A DNA stretch of 64,000 bases from Pseudomonas sp. Irchel 3H7 (GTDB lineage: Bacteria > Pseudomonadota > Gammaproteobacteria > Pseudomonadales > Pseudomonadaceae). Shown piece by piece: positions 19,316 through 29,290 of this stretch. A program made the position numbers and the translations under genes. Below the pieces are notes generated by a model. That model saw only the letters and a program-made list of their open reading frames with translations. It was not told the DNA's origin and ran no database searches. Location: positions 310,001-374,000 of the forward strand of contig NZ_FYEA01000005.1 of the NCBI RefSeq assembly GCF_900187605.1, read 5' to 3'. Position 1 is the stretch's first letter; each line of letters begins with the position of its first letter.

Positions 19316-20680
19316 TTAGCCCTGCAACGCACTGAGGGTCAGGTCCAGACACTTGCGTGCCTTTGTAACCAGCTCATCGATTTCCGCTTTGCTGATCACC
19401 AGCGGCGGCGCAATGATCATGGTGTCGCCCACAGCGCGCATGATCAGGCCGTTGTCGAAGCAGAACTGGCGGCAGATCATGCCGACGCCCTTGCCTTCGT
19501 AACGCTTGCGCGTGGCCTTGTCCTGCACCAGCTCGATCGCGCCCAACAGACCGACTCCGCGAACTTCACCCACCAACGGGTGATCGTTCAGTTCCCGCAG
19601 ACGTTTCTGCAAATACGGTGCCGTTTCGTTGTGCGCGTTCTCGATAATTTTTTCATCACGCAAGATGCGGATGTTTTCCAGGCCCACCGCTGCTGCCACC
19701 GGGTGACCGGAGTAAGTGAAGCCGTGATTGAAATCGCCGCCTTCATTGAGCACCGCCACCACGGAGTCGCGAACGATCAGGCCACCCATCGGGATGTAGC
19801 CGGAGGTCAGGCCTTTGGCGATGGTCATCATGTCCGGCTTGAGATCGTAAAAATCACTGCCGAACCACTCACCGGTACGGCCGAAACCACAGATCACTTC
19901 ATCCGCGACGAAGAGGATGTCGTACTTGGCGAGGATTTCCTTGATGCGCGGCCAGTAGCTGTCGGGCGGAATGATCACGCCGCCGGCGCCCTGGATCGGC
20001 TCGGCAATAAAGGCACCGACGTTGTCGACGCCGACTTCGAGAATCTTCTCTTCCAGCTGATTGGCCGCCCAGATACCGAACTCTTCCGGGGACATATCGC
20101 CGCCTTCGGCGAACCAGTACGGCTGCGCGATGTGGACGATGCCCGGGATCGGCAAGTCGCCTTGTTCATGCATATACGTCATGCCACCGAGACTCGCGCC
20201 GGCCACGGTCGAACCGTGATAACCGTTCTTGCGGCTGATGATGACTTTCTTGTTCGGCTGGCCTTTGATCGCCCAGTAGTGCCGGACCATGCGCAGCATG
20301 GTGTCGTTGCCTTCGGAGCCGGAACCGGTGAAGAACACGTGGTTCATGCCTTGCGGTGCCACGTCGGCAATGGCCTTGGCCAGTTCCAGCGCCGGCGGGT
20401 GCGCGGTCTGGAAGAACAGGTTGTAGTACGGCAGTTCGCGCATCTGTTTGGCAGCCGCGTCGGCCAGCTCATCGCGACCATAACCGATGGCCACACACCA
20501 CAGACCGGCCATGCCGTCGAGAATCTTGTTGCCTTCGCTGTCCCACAGGTAAACGCCCTTGGCGTTGGTGATGATCCGCGGGCCTTTCTCTTTCAGCTGC
20601 TTGAAGTCGCTGAACGGGGCCAGGTGATGATCATTGCTGAGTGCTTGCCACTCGCGGGTTTGCGGGTTGTTGCTGGTCAT
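19316..20680 (-). CDS. spuC: Polyamine:pyruvate aminotransferase
   Basis: The 454-residue class III PLP aminotransferase contains [21 protein letters not shown] (substrate/PLP phosphate loop), [11 protein letters not shown], and [16 protein letters not shown]. The PLP lysine is Lys289 in [15 protein letters not shown]. It transfers an amino group from putrescine or other polyamines to pyruvate. In P. aeruginosa SpuC belongs to the spuABCDEFGH operon and serves putrescine use. The gene follows spuB by 56 bases. A 172-base gap to spuD contains a small hairpin and probably a secondary promoter. Confidence 0.95.
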   Translation of the reverse strand: MTSNNPQTREWQALSNDHHLAPFSDFKQLKEKGPRIITNAKGVYLWDSEGNKILDGMAGLWCVAIGYGRDELADAAAKQMRELPYYNLFFQTAHPPALELAKAIADVAPQGMNHVFFTGSGSEGNDTMLRMVRHYWAIKGQPNKKVIISRKNGYHGSTVAGASLGGMTYMHEQGDLPIPGIVHIAQPYWFAEGGDMSPEEFGIWAANQLEEKILEVGVDNVGAFIAEPIQGAGGVIIPPDSYWPRIKEILAKYDILFVADEVICGFGRTGEWFGSDFYDLKPDMMTIAKGLTSGYIPMGGLIVRDSVVAVLNEGGDFNHGFTYSGHPVAAAVGLENIRILRDEKIIENAHNETAPYLQKRLRELNDHPLVGEVRGVGLLGAIELVQDKATRKRYEGKGVGMICRQFCFDNGLIMRAVGDTMIIAPPLVISKAEIDELVTKARKCLDLTLSALQG

Positions 20681-20736
20681 GCCAATTCTCCTTGTTATCG
20701 GTGAAGGCGCGGCCGGTGAGGACCGCGCCCGGCGTA

Positions 20737-22095
20737 TCAGACGGCGAAGAGCAGGTACTCACGCTCCCAGGAACTGATCACGCGCTTGAAGTTTTCATGC
20801 TCGGCCCGTTTTACCGCGACGTAGCCTGTGATGAAGGTTTTGCCCAAGTACTTCTCGATGGTCGCGCTGTTTTCCATACGCTCCAGCGCATCTTCGATGG
20901 TCAGCGGCAGGCGCAGGTTGCGGCGCTCATAACCACGGCCCACCACCGGCGCGCTCGGGTTGAGGCCTTCAACCATGCCGATGTAACCGCAGAGCAGGCT
21001 CGCGGCAATCGCCAGGTATGGGTTGGCGTCAGCGCCCGGCAGGCGGTTTTCCACACGGCGGTTCTGCGGGCCGGCATCCGGTACGCGCAGGCCGACGGTG
21101 CGGTTTTCTTCGCCCCACTCGACGTTCACCGGTGCCGAGGTGTCCGGCAGGAAGCGGCGGAACGAGTTGACGTTCGGTGCGAACAACGGCAACAGCTCAG
21201 GAATCAGTTTCTGCAAACCACCGATGTGGTGCAGGAACAACTGGCTCATGGTCCCGTCTTCATTAGAGAAGACGTTCTTGCCGGTCTCGATGTCGATGAT
21301 GCTCTGGTGCAAGTGCATCGCACTGCCCGGCTCGCCGGTCATCGGTTTGGCCATAAATGTCGCGGCTACATCGTGCTTGAGCGCGGCTTCGCGCATGGTG
21401 CGTTTGAACACCAGGATCTGGTCGGCCAGCGACAGTGCGTCGCCGTGACGGAAGTTGATTTCCATCTGCGCCGTGCCGTCTTCGTGGATCAGCGTGTCGA
21501 GATCCAGCTCCTGCAGTTCGCACCAGTCGTAGACGTCCTCGAACAGAGGGTCGAATTCGTTCGCCGCTTCGATCGAGAACGACTGACGACCGATTTCCGG
21601 ACGGCCCGAGCGACCAATCGGCGGCTGCAACGGATAGTCAGGGTCGTCGCTGCGCTTGGTCAGGTAGAACTCCATCTCCGGCGCCACGATCGGCTGCCAG
21701 CCTTTGTCAGCATAGAGTTTGAGGACTTTCTTGAGGACGTTGCGCGGCGACAGCTCGATCGGGTTGCCTTGCTTGTCGTAGGTGTCGTGGATCACCTGCG
21801 CGGTCGGCTCGATGGCCCACGGCACCATGTACACGGCGTTCTGGTCGGGGCGGCAGATCATGTCGATGTCGGCCGGGTCGAGCAGTTCGTAATAGATGTC
21901 GTCTTCGACGTAGTCGCCGGTCACGGTCTGCAACAGCACGCTTTCTGGCAGACGCATGCCTTTTTCGGCGATGAACTTGTTGGTCGGCGAGATCTTGCCC
22001 CGGGTGATACCGGTCAAGTCGGCGATCATGCATTCGACTTCTGTGATCTTGTGGTCTTTCAACCAATCGGTGAGCTGGTCGAGGTTGTTACTCAT
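20737..22095 (-). CDS. spuB: Gamma-glutamylpolyamine synthetase (glutamine synthetase-like)
   Basis: The 452-residue protein has the glutamine synthetase fold: a short N-terminal beta-grasp ([21 protein letters not shown]), then [40 protein letters not shown] and [31 protein letters not shown]. These hold the metal and ATP ligands. It lacks the adenylylation region of true GlnA and belongs to the PuuA/SpuB/SpuI group that joins glutamate to polyamines. It is first of the intact spu genes on this strand. A perfect small hairpin CCTGACAGAATGTCAGG (22117-22133) lies just upstream of its ribosome site. Confidence 0.93.
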   Translation of the reverse strand: MSNNLDQLTDWLKDHKITEVECMIADLTGITRGKISPTNKFIAEKGMRLPESVLLQTVTGDYVEDDIYYELLDPADIDMICRPDQNAVYMVPWAIEPTAQVIHDTYDKQGNPIELSPRNVLKKVLKLYADKGWQPIVAPEMEFYLTKRSDDPDYPLQPPIGRSGRPEIGRQSFSIEAANEFDPLFEDVYDWCELQELDLDTLIHEDGTAQMEINFRHGDALSLADQILVFKRTMREAALKHDVAATFMAKPMTGEPGSAMHLHQSIIDIETGKNVFSNEDGTMSQLFLHHIGGLQKLIPELLPLFAPNVNSFRRFLPDTSAPVNVEWGEENRTVGLRVPDAGPQNRRVENRLPGADANPYLAIAASLLCGYIGMVEGLNPSAPVVGRGYERRNLRLPLTIEDALERMENSATIEKYLGKTFITGYVAVKRAEHENFKRVISSWEREYLLFAV

Positions 22096-22189
22096 AAATG
22101 CCTCTGGGCTGAGTCTCCTGACAGAATGTCAGGCAAAGTTTGACGCTTGGAGCGTCGCGTTAAAGGGGGCTTGCTCGCGCAGTACCGGC

Positions 22190-22546
22190 TTACGCCCGGC
22201 ACCGCGCATAGACAATGAAAGAGGAGCTTACCTGCCCTTTACGCTGGCGTTGCATTTCCTGTGCACAGTCCAGGCGTGCAGAATCATGAGCACGGCTGGG
22301 CAAGCGGCACAGGCTTTGAGGATGAAAGCGATCTATATTGGAAGGGGACGCCATAAACAGGATGCTTTCCCGTACGTCCAGAATATCGGACCCTGGCGCT
22401 TGAACGGCCATGGACGGGAATATCGTCGGCAACTGGCGAGCCATGCTGGCTGCGCTACGGACGGATTGGTCGCCACTGATGTGATGAGCATGCAGACCGG
22501 ACTGTTGCGAGCAGTCGGTGATGCCGATTAACGGCAGGCGAGACAT
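22190..22546 (-). pseudogene. spuA: Remnant of spuA (gamma-glutamyl-GABA hydrolase), catalytic part deleted
   Basis: The open frame starts MSRLPLIGITDCSQQSGLHA and continues through GSDILDVRESILFMASPSNI and RAHDSARLD. This is the unmistakable N-terminus of class I glutamine-amidotransferase-like PuuD/SpuA proteins up to about residue 90. After that the homology stops: the LGICRGFQEMN nucleophile segment and the catalytic His-Glu (HPEW) are absent and the frame ends after 118 codons. A working SpuA needs about 250 residues, yet only 451 bp separate this start from spuB. An internal deletion is the simplest explanation. Position at the head of the spu operon matches intact spuA in P. aeruginosa. 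A second hydrolase elsewhere must do this step if the pathway works. Confidence 0.85.
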
Positions 22547-22824
22547 GAAGCACCCCGGTATTATTGCTGTTATGGGTTTGATCCGAGCTTAGCCTTGTTC
22601 ATTTTTTTACACAACACCCCCGTAAAAAATACAACACGGCCTGCTCAAGCCCGCGGGTGCACAGTCTTCCAGGGACAAAAAAACGCCCGAAAGTGCCCCA
22701 TAAATGCCCTTGCAGCGCTTTTTTAGGGCAAAAAAGGCCTCGCTTGACTTCGGCAGGCCGTTCGGGTTGACTGAAACCAGAAAAGATCAATGATTGATAT
22801 TTTTAACAACAAAGGTGTTGCATC
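22547..22824. promoter_or_regulatory. Divergent promoter region between the spu operon and spuI
   Basis: This 278-bp, locally AT-rich gap contains a repeated ACAACAC word (22611 and 22631, exactly 20 bp apart, each preceded by an A/T run) and a short palindrome ATCAATGATTGAT at 22786-22798 just ahead of the spuI ribosome site. Either could be a regulator site, but I cannot match them to a known polyamine regulator motif. No ORF is supported here. Confidence 0.45.
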
Positions 22825-24201
22825 ATGTCGGTACCCCCGCGTGCCGTTCAGCTTAACGAAGCGAACGCGTTCCTTAAGGAACATCCTGAGGTTCTGTACG
22901 TTGACCTTCTGATTGCGGATATGAATGGTGTGGTGCGCGGCAAGCGCATCGAACGCACCAGCCTCCACAAGGTTTACGAGAAAGGCATCAACCTGCCGGC
23001 CTCTCTATTTGCTCTGGATATCAATGGCTCTACGGTGGAAAGCACCGGCCTGGGCCTGGACATCGGCGACGCCGATCGTATCTGCTATCCAATCCCCGAT
23101 ACCCTGTGCAACGAGCCATGGCAGAAACGCCCGACCGCGCAACTGTTGATGACCATGCACGAACTCGAAGGCGACCCATTCTTCGCCGATCCGCGCGAAG
23201 TGCTCCGTCAAGTTGTTGCAAAGTTTGACGAGCTGGGCCTGACCATCTGCGCCGCATTCGAACTCGAGTTCTACCTGATCGACCAGGAAAACGTGAACGG
23301 CCGCCCTCAGCCGCCACGCTCGCCGATCTCCGGCAAACGCCCGCACTCGACGCAGGTCTACCTGATCGACGACCTCGACGAATACGTCGACTGCCTCCAG
23401 GACATTCTGGAAGGTGCCAAAGAGCAAGGCATCCCTGCCGACGCCATCGTCAAGGAAAGTGCCCCGGCGCAGTTCGAAGTGAACCTGCACCACGTCGCCG
23501 ACCCGATCAAGGCCTGCGACTACGCGGTACTGCTCAAGCGTCTGATCAAGAACATCGCCTACGACCATGAAATGGACACCACCTTCATGGCCAAGCCTTA
23601 TCCGGGTCAGGCCGGTAATGGTCTGCACGTACACATTTCGATTCTGGATAAAGAAGGCAAAAACATTTTTGCCAGCGAGGATCCCGAGCAGAACGCCGCG
23701 CTGCGTCACGCGATCGGCGGTGTGCTCGAGACCCTGCCCGCGCAGATGGCTTTCCTCTGCCCGAACGTCAACTCGTACCGCCGTTTCGGCGCGCAGTTCT
23801 ATGTACCGAACTCGCCTTGCTGGGGTCTGGACAACCGCACCGTGGCGATTCGCGTACCGACCGGCTCGTCCGATGCCGTGCGTATCGAACACCGCGTCGC
23901 CGGTGCCGACGCCAACCCTTACCTGCTGATGGCTTCGGTACTGGCCGGCGTGCACCACGGTCTGACCAACAAGATCGAGCCGGGCGCGCCAGTCGAAGGC
24001 AACAGCTACGAGCAGAACGAGCAAAGCCTGCCGAACAACTTGCGCGATGCCCTGCGTGAGCTGGACGACAGCGAGGTGATGGCCAAGTACATCGATCCGA
24101 AGTACATCGATATCTTCGTCGCCTGCAAGGAAAGCGAGCTGGAAGAGTTCGAACACTCCATCTCCGACCTTGAGTACAACTGGTATCTGCATACCGTTTA
24201 A
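22825..24201 (+). CDS. spuI: Gamma-glutamylpolyamine synthetase (glutamine synthetase-like)
   Basis: The 458-residue paralogue of SpuB reads LLIADMNGVVRGKRIERTSL near residue 30, AAFELEFYLID near 148, QFEVNLHHVADPIKACD near 215, TFMAKPYPGQAGNGLHVHIS near 253, and [31 protein letters not shown] near 335. It ligates glutamate to polyamines (or ethanolamine-type amines) in the first step of their catabolism. It is divergent from the spu operon, as in PAO1 where spuI precedes spuA. The ribosome site AAAGGTG precedes the ATG. A strong terminator follows, so it is monocistronic. Confidence 0.93.
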   Translation: MSVPPRAVQLNEANAFLKEHPEVLYVDLLIADMNGVVRGKRIERTSLHKVYEKGINLPASLFALDINGSTVESTGLGLDIGDADRICYPIPDTLCNEPWQKRPTAQLLMTMHELEGDPFFADPREVLRQVVAKFDELGLTICAAFELEFYLIDQENVNGRPQPPRSPISGKRPHSTQVYLIDDLDEYVDCLQDILEGAKEQGIPADAIVKESAPAQFEVNLHHVADPIKACDYAVLLKRLIKNIAYDHEMDTTFMAKPYPGQAGNGLHVHISILDKEGKNIFASEDPEQNAALRHAIGGVLETLPAQMAFLCPNVNSYRRFGAQFYVPNSPCWGLDNRTVAIRVPTGSSDAVRIEHRVAGADANPYLLMASVLAGVHHGLTNKIEPGAPVEGNSYEQNEQSLPNNLRDALRELDDSEVMAKYIDPKYIDIFVACKESELEEFEHSISDLEYNWYLHTV

Positions 24202-24221
24202 GCGGTTGCAGCTTCAGGAAA

Positions 24222-24258
24222 GAACGCCGTTGGCTGATTTAGCCAACGGCGTTTTTTT
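24222..24258 (+). terminator. Intrinsic terminator of spuI
   Basis: AACGCCGTTGGCT and AGCCAACGGCGTT form a 13-bp stem with a four-base loop followed by T7. Confidence 0.93.
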
Positions 24259-24276
24259 ATGGCCGCCTGCGGCGGA

Positions 24277-24364
24277 TCGCTGGCAAGCCAGCTCCCACAG
24301 GGATTTTCTGCGCACATAAATCCCGGTTCACTGAAGATCACTGTGGGAGCTGGCTTGCCAGCGA
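24277..24364. repeat. REP pair (REPIN), family D
   Basis: TCGCTGGCAAGCCAGCTCCC at the left pairs with GGGAGCTGGCTTGCCAGCGA at the right. A second copy lies at 56711. It sits directly after the spuI terminator and before the TetR gene. Confidence 0.9.
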
Positions 24365-24429
24365 TGGCGGCCGACAAGACAACACAGGAACCGGCTCGTA
24401 CAATGCCCGCTGCCCCGCAGGAGACTTCC

Positions 24430-25056
24430 ATGACGCGACCCGCCCCCGTCCGCAAACCCCGTGCCCGCAGCCAGGCGCGCATCGATTCGATACTCGACGC
24501 CGCGCGCACATTGCTGGCCGCCGAGGGTGTGGCGAGTCTGTCGATCTATAGCGTCGCCGAGCGCGCGCAGATTCCGCCCTCCTCCGTGTACCACTTCTTC
24601 GCCAGTGTGCCGGCGCTGCTTGAGGCACTGACGGCAGATGTACACGCGGCGTTCCGCGCCTGCCTGCAAGCGCCGATCGATCATGACGCGCTGCGTGACT
24701 GGCGAGATCTGTCGCGACTGGTCGAGCAACGGATGCTGGAGATCTACGACGAAGATGCGGCGGCGCGCCAGTTGATCCTCGCCCAACACGGCTTGACCGA
24801 AGTGACCCAGGCTGACCGTCAGCACGACATAGAACTGGGCGACCTGATGCACAAGCTGTTCGATCATCACTTCGAGTTGCCGAGGCTGCCGGAGGATGTC
24901 GATGTATTCGCCCTGGCGATGGAGTTGGGTGACCGGGTTTATGCGCGCTCGGTGCAGCAACATGGGCAAATCACGCCGCGCATGGCCGAGGAAGGGATGC
25001 GGGTCTTTGATGCCTATATCGGCCTGTATCTGCCGCCGTATCTGCCCAAGCGTTGA
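24430..25056 (+). CDS. TetR/AcrR family transcriptional regulator
   Basis: The 208-residue protein has an N-terminal TetR helix-turn-helix: RIDSILDAARTLLAAEGVAS, then YSVAERAQIPPSSVYHFFAS, with the usual recognition helix. A helical ligand-binding domain follows (about 70-208; LSRLVEQRMLEIYDEDAAARQ, GLTEVTQADRQHDIELGDLM). A basic tail precedes the HTH (RPAPVRKPRARSQAR). The start at 24430 follows GCAGGAGAC. No adjacent efflux gene is present. Spatially it follows spuI but is separated by a terminator and REP pair, so its target genes are unclear. Confidence 0.9.
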   Translation: MTRPAPVRKPRARSQARIDSILDAARTLLAAEGVASLSIYSVAERAQIPPSSVYHFFASVPALLEALTADVHAAFRACLQAPIDHDALRDWRDLSRLVEQRMLEIYDEDAAARQLILAQHGLTEVTQADRQHDIELGDLMHKLFDHHFELPRLPEDVDVFALAMELGDRVYARSVQQHGQITPRMAEEGMRVFDAYIGLYLPPYLPKR

Positions 25057-25061
25057 GCCAT

Positions 25062-25164
25062 GATCGTTCCCACGCTCTGCGTGGGAATGCAGCCCGTGAC
25101 GCTCCGCGCCACTGGACGCGGAGCGTCCCAAGAGGCATTCCCACGCGGAGCATGGGAACGATCG
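25062..25164. repeat. REP pair, family C
   Basis: GATCGTTCCCACGCTCTGCG opens and CATGGGAACGATCG closes the element, with an inner GACGCTCCGC/GCGGAGCGTC pair, giving a nested hairpin. Other copies are at 30087 and 33855. Confidence 0.88.
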
Positions 25165-25172
25165 CCAGGCAC

Positions 25173-25214
25173 AAAAAACCCCGAAGGGCTCACGCCCTTC
25201 GGGGTTGTTTTTTA
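25173..25214. terminator. Bidirectional intrinsic terminator
   Basis: AACCCCGAAGGGC pairs with GCCCTTCGGGGTT around a four-base loop, flanked by A6 on one side and a T-rich tract on the other. It serves the convergent TetR and ssu genes. Confidence 0.92.
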
Positions 25215-25223
25215 CTCACCGGC

Positions 25224-25439
25224 TTACAACTTGGCGATCGACACCTCGGTGGATTTCACAAAGGCGATCACTTCGCTGCCGACCACCAGTTCCAGCTCCT
25301 TTACCGAGCGGGTGGTGATCACCGAAGTGACGATGCCGGAAGCGGTCTGCACGTCGATTTCCGACAGCACGTCGCCGAGGACGATTTCCTTGATCGAGCC
25401 TTTGAACTGGTTACGGACGTTGATGGCTTTGATAGTCAT
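25224..25439 (-). CDS. ssuF: Small molybdopterin-binding (TOBE/Mop) protein SsuF
   Basis: The 71-residue protein is a single Mop/TOBE domain (MTIKAINVRNQFKGSIKEIV, then GIVTSVITTRSVKELELVVG and VIAFVKSTEVSIAKL). Such proteins bind molybdate or oxyanions, usually as oligomers. As last gene of the operon after ssuB it matches ssuF of the ssuEADCBF operon of P. putida, where it is needed for growth on sulfonates for unknown reasons. The gap to ssuB is 27 bases, so co-transcription is expected. Confidence 0.9.
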   Translation of the reverse strand: MTIKAINVRNQFKGSIKEIVLGDVLSEIDVQTASGIVTSVITTRSVKELELVVGSEVIAFVKSTEVSIAKL

Positions 25440-25466
25440 GGCAATGATTCCTGTCGTTTGCTTGAG

Positions 25467-26273
25467 TTATTGAGCCCAACGCAGTTGCGTAGGCAGTGGT
25501 GAAACAGGTTCCGGCGCCGGCGGTTCGCCGGGCAGGGAGAGAACACGGTTAAGCACTTCGGTTTCCAGCGCTGCCAGCCGATGCGAACCACGTACCCGAG
25601 GGCGCGGCAGTTCGACATGCAGGTCGAGGCCGACTTCGCCGTCCTCGATCAGAATCACCCGGTCGGCAATCGCCACCGCTTCGCTGACGTCGTGGGTCAC
25701 CAGCAGCACGGTGAAGCCGTGTTGCTGCCAGAGACGTTCGATCAATTGCTGCATTTCAATGCGGGTCAGCGCGTCCAGTGCGCCGAGCGGTTCGTCGAGC
25801 AATAGCAGACGCGGTTGATGGATCAGCGCACGGGCCAGCGCAACGCGTTGCTTTTGTCCGCCCGACAACGCTGCCGGCCATTCATTGGCGCGATCCGCCA
25901 GCCCCACCGCGTCCAGTGCTTCGAGAGCTTTCGGGCGCCAGTTGCCTTTAAGGCCCAAGCCGACGTTGTCGATGATCTTTTTCCACGGCAGCAGACGCGC
26001 TTCCTGGAACATCAATCGGGTGTCTTCCCGCGCATCGCTCAGCGGCGCAGAGCCGGCCAGCAAGTCACCGCCCGTTGGTTGATCGAGGCCGGCGAGCAAG
26101 CGCAGCAAGGTACTTTTGCCGCAACCACTGCGACCGACCACAGCGACGAATTGCCCTGCCGGAATGTGCAGATCGATGTCACGCAGCACCTGCCGCGTGC
26201 CGAAGGTTTTCTGCAGGTTGCGCACCGCCAGCGGAATCCCGCGCAGCAGGCGTGGAGGTTGTTGAGCAGTCAT
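25467..26273 (-). CDS. ssuB: Aliphatic sulfonate ABC transporter ATPase
   Basis: The 268-residue ATPase has Walker [14 protein letters not shown] near residue 50, Q-loop [14 protein letters not shown] near 88, signature [16 protein letters not shown] near 130, Walker [13 protein letters not shown] near 153 and switch [20 protein letters not shown] after the Q-loop is typical of the SsuB/TauB/NrtD group. The start at 26273 overlaps the ssuC stop (ATGA). It drives sulfonate uptake with SsuA and SsuC under sulfur limitation. Confidence 0.95.
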   Translation of the reverse strand: MTAQQPPRLLRGIPLAVRNLQKTFGTRQVLRDIDLHIPAGQFVAVVGRSGCGKSTLLRLLAGLDQPTGGDLLAGSAPLSDAREDTRLMFQEARLLPWKKIIDNVGLGLKGNWRPKALEALDAVGLADRANEWPAALSGGQKQRVALARALIHQPRLLLLDEPLGALDALTRIEMQQLIERLWQQHGFTVLLVTHDVSEAVAIADRVILIEDGEVGLDLHVELPRPRVRGSHRLAALETEVLNRVLSLPGEPPAPEPVSPLPTQLRWAQ

Positions 26274-27052
26274 GCCGCACCTCCTTTGGCAACCTGATAG
26301 GCCGGGTGCCAACGCAACCACACACGTTCAAGTCCACGCGCCGCAAGGTCAGCGAGTTTGCCGAGCACCGCGTAAAGCAGGATCGCCAGCACCACCACGT
26401 CGGTCTGCAAAAACTCGCGGGCGTTCATCGCCAGATAGCCAATGCCGGAGCTGGCGGAAATGGTTTCGGCGACGATCAGCGTCAGCCACATAAAGCCCAG
26501 GGCGAAGCGCACACCGACCAGAATCGAAGGCAGTGCACCCGGCAGAATCACCTGCCAGAACAGGCTGAACCCGCTCAAGCCATAACTGCGCGCCATCTCC
26601 ACCAGCGCCGGGTCGACGTTGCGGATGCCGTGATAGGTATTCAGGTAAATCGGGAACAACGTACCCAGCGCCACCAGAAAGATCTTCGCCGACTCGTCGA
26701 TGCCGAACCACAGGATCACCAGCGGAATCAGCGCCAGATGCGGCACGTTGCGGATCATCTGCACCGAGCTGTCGAGCAGGCGTTCGCCCCACTTCGACAG
26801 GCCGGTGATGAAACCCAAGACCAGCCCGATGCTGCCGCCGATGGTGAAACCGAGCGCCGCGCGCCAGCCACTGATCGCCAGGTGCGTCCAGATTTCGCCG
26901 CTGCGCACCAGGCTCACGCCGGCCTCGATCACCGCCACCGGTGCCGGCAGAATCCGCGTCGACAACCAACCGGCCGACACCGACAACTGCCACACCGCCA
27001 GCAACAACACCGGCAACGCCCAGGGCGCGAGGCTGTGGATGATTTTCTTCAT
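26270..27052 (-). CDS. ssuC: Aliphatic sulfonate ABC transporter permease
   Basis: The 260-residue inner-membrane protein has about six membrane segments and the EAA-type loop ([27 protein letters not shown]) near residue 165. The N-terminus [20 protein letters not shown] and the [10 protein letters not shown] motif are typical of SsuC. It overlaps ssuB by four bases and starts eight bases after ssuD stops. Confidence 0.95.
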   Translation of the reverse strand: MKKIIHSLAPWALPVLLLAVWQLSVSAGWLSTRILPAPVAVIEAGVSLVRSGEIWTHLAISGWRAALGFTIGGSIGLVLGFITGLSKWGERLLDSSVQMIRNVPHLALIPLVILWFGIDESAKIFLVALGTLFPIYLNTYHGIRNVDPALVEMARSYGLSGFSLFWQVILPGALPSILVGVRFALGFMWLTLIVAETISASSGIGYLAMNAREFLQTDVVVLAILLYAVLGKLADLAARGLERVWLRWHPAYQVAKGGAA

Positions 27053-27060
27053 GGCGCGCC

Positions 27061-28209
27061 TCAGCTCTGCGACGCGGCTTTGGGAAGAATATCGTTGGCG
27101 ACCATCTCGCCGAACGGGCTGACATAACCGGCGCTTTTCGGCAGTTCCGGACGCTCGATGTCGAGGTGCGGAAACAGCAGTTCAGCGACGCGATACGATT
27201 CTTCGAGGTGTGGATAACCGGAGAAGATAAAGGTGTCGATGCCCAGATCGGCGTACTCCTTCACGCGCGCTGCGACGGTCGGGCCATCGCCAACCAGTGC
27301 CGTACCGGCACCGCCGCGTACTAGGCCAACACCGGCCCACAGGTTCGGGCTGACTTCGAGATTGTCGCGACTGCCGCCGTGCAGCGCGGCCATGCGTTGC
27401 TGGCCGACCGAATCGAAACGCGCCAGCGAAGCCTGAGCGCGAGCGATGGTGTCGTCGTCCAGGTGCGAGATCAGCCGATCTGCCGCTTGCCATGCTTCTG
27501 CGTTGGTTTCGCGAACGATTACGTGCAGACGAATGCCGAAGCGCACGGTGCGGCCAAGCTTGGCGGCCTTGGCGCGGACCTGTTCGATCTTCTCCGCGAC
27601 CGCTGCGGGCGGTTCGCCCCAGGTCAGGACCATTTCCACTTGTTCAGCAGCCAGATCCTGCGCGGCTTCCGACGAGCCACCGAAGTACAGCGGCGGACGT
27701 GGTTGCTGGATTGGTGGATAGAGCAATTTCGCGCCTTTGACGCTGATGTGTTGTCCGTCGTAATCCACGGTTTCGCCTTCGAGCACACGACGCCAGATGC
27801 GGGTGAATTCCACCGAGGCTTGATAGCGTTCTTCGTGGCTGAGGAACAGACCATCGCCGGCCAATTCTTCCGGGTCACCGCCAGTCACCAGATTGAACAG
27901 CGCACGGCCGCCGGACAGACGATCCAGCGTGGCGGCCTGCCGCGCTGCCACCGTCGGGGAAATGATCCCGGGGCGCAGGGCAACGAGGAATTTCAAACGC
28001 TGGGTCACCGGGATCAGCGACGCTGCCACCAGCCACGAGTCTTCGCAGGAACGGCCGGTGGGGATCAGCACACCGCCGAAGCCCAGACGATCCGCCGCTT
28101 GCGCGACCTGTTGCAGATAACCGTGGTCGACGGCGCGGGCGCCTTCGGCGGTGCCAAGGTAATGGCCGTCGCCGTGGGTGGGCAGGAACCAGAAGATATT
28201 GAGGCTCAT
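27061..28209 (-). CDS. ssuD: FMNH2-dependent alkanesulfonate monooxygenase
   Basis: The 382-residue flavin-dependent monooxygenase cleaves alkanesulfonates to aldehyde and sulfite, using FMNH2 from SsuE. It starts [19 protein letters not shown], with the luciferase-like TIM barrel. Characteristic stretches are [58 protein letters not shown], and the C-terminal [20 protein letters not shown]. The length agrees with E. coli SsuD (381). It lies between ssuA and ssuC in a tight operon. Confidence 0.96.
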   Translation of the reverse strand: MSLNIFWFLPTHGDGHYLGTAEGARAVDHGYLQQVAQAADRLGFGGVLIPTGRSCEDSWLVAASLIPVTQRLKFLVALRPGIISPTVAARQAATLDRLSGGRALFNLVTGGDPEELAGDGLFLSHEERYQASVEFTRIWRRVLEGETVDYDGQHISVKGAKLLYPPIQQPRPPLYFGGSSEAAQDLAAEQVEMVLTWGEPPAAVAEKIEQVRAKAAKLGRTVRFGIRLHVIVRETNAEAWQAADRLISHLDDDTIARAQASLARFDSVGQQRMAALHGGSRDNLEVSPNLWAGVGLVRGGAGTALVGDGPTVAARVKEYADLGIDTFIFSGYPHLEESYRVAELLFPHLDIERPELPKSAGYVSPFGEMVANDILPKAASQS

Positions 28210-28234
28210 GGAGTGGTCTCCTTAGGAATTCGAA

Positions 28235-29200
28235 TTACTGCGCTTTAGCCACAGCGGCCGGTGGGGTCCAGATCACATCCTTGATGCTCAATGGCTTGGG
28301 AATCAGCTTGAGCTGGAAGAACGTGTCAGCGATTTTCTGTTGCGCGGCGACCACCTCCGGGGTCAGGAACAACGCGCCGTAGCCCTGGCGTTTCACCGAG
28401 GTCAAGGTGATGTCCGCCGGCAGGCCGAGCAGTGGCGCGACTTGTTGGGTCACGTCTTCAGGATTGGCTTTCGACCACTCGCCGACTGCACGCACTTCCT
28501 CGACGAGGGTCTTGATCACCTCGGGATTTTTCTGTGCGTAAGGCTTGGTCGCGAGATAGAACTGGTGGTTGTCGACGATGCCTTTGCCGTCGCGCAGGGT
28601 GTGTGCTTGCAGTTGTTTCTCGGCGGCAGCCTGGTACGGATCCCAGATAACCCAGGCGTCGACGCTGCCACGTTCGAACGCGGCGCGAGCATCGGCGGGC
28701 GGCAGGAATACGGTCTGGATGTCGCTGTATTTGAGGCCGGCGTCTTCCAGTGCGCGCACCAGCAGGTAATGGACGTTGGAACCTTTGTTCAGGGCGACTT
28801 TCTTGCCTTTGAGATCGGCCACCGATTTGATCGGCGAGTCTTTCGGCACAAGGATCGCTTCGCTGTTGGGCGCTGGTGGTTCATAAGCGACGTAAAGCAA
28901 ATCGGCGCCGGCAGCCTGGGCGAAGACTGGCGGGGTTTCGCCGGTGACACCGAAGTCGATCGAGCCGACGTTCAGGCCTTCGAGCAGTTGCGGGCCACCG
29001 GGGAATTCAGTCCATTGCACGTCGACGCCTTGGGCGGCCAGACGCTTTTCCAAAGTGCCTTTGGCTTTGAGCAGCACCAGCGTGCCGTACTTCTGATAAC
29101 CGATCCGCAATGTCTCGGCTTGAGCTTGAGTGATGGCGCCGAAGGTAACAGCCGCAGCAAACAGAGCGACCAGACCACGACGCAAAAATACAGTGCGCAT
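28235..29200 (-). CDS. ssuA: Aliphatic sulfonate periplasmic binding protein
   Basis: The 321-residue receptor has a signal peptide (MRTVFLRRGLVALFAAAVTF, cleaved at AQA). The family motifs ETLRIGYQKYGTLVLLKAKG, FPGGPQLLEGLNVGSIDFGVTGETPPVF and VALNKGSNVHYLLVRALED follow. It delivers sulfonates to SsuCB. The start at 29200 follows AAAGGAGAGCG; an upstream ATG at 29236 would add a charged leader and is rejected. A 90-base gap separates it from ssuE. Confidence 0.95.
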   Translation of the reverse strand: MRTVFLRRGLVALFAAAVTFGAITQAQAETLRIGYQKYGTLVLLKAKGTLEKRLAAQGVDVQWTEFPGGPQLLEGLNVGSIDFGVTGETPPVFAQAAGADLLYVAYEPPAPNSEAILVPKDSPIKSVADLKGKKVALNKGSNVHYLLVRALEDAGLKYSDIQTVFLPPADARAAFERGSVDAWVIWDPYQAAAEKQLQAHTLRDGKGIVDNHQFYLATKPYAQKNPEVIKTLVEEVRAVGEWSKANPEDVTQQVAPLLGLPADITLTSVKRQGYGALFLTPEVVAAQQKIADTFFQLKLIPKPLSIKDVIWTPPAAVAKAQ

Positions 29201-29290
29201 AGCGCTCTCCTTTTTGCTGTTGGGTTTTGGCTGCACCTGCTTGGCCGTTGTCGGCGAAGTAAGGTGAGTTACATCAAATTCTGGTGAGGC

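Noticed and set aside
20641-22143. A 500-codon plus-strand frame opposite spuB
   Set aside because: It is a shadow of the GC-rich spuB gene; the minus-strand product has full glutamine-synthetase motifs.
22190-22546. spuA as a functional short hydrolase
   Set aside because: The catalytic Cys and His-Glu segments are missing and the frame ends far short of the family length.
24430-25056. Naming the TetR gene as the agmatine regulator aguR
   Set aside because: AguR lies with aguBA in P. aeruginosa; no agu genes are here and a terminator plus REP pair separates it from spuI, so the name is not supported.
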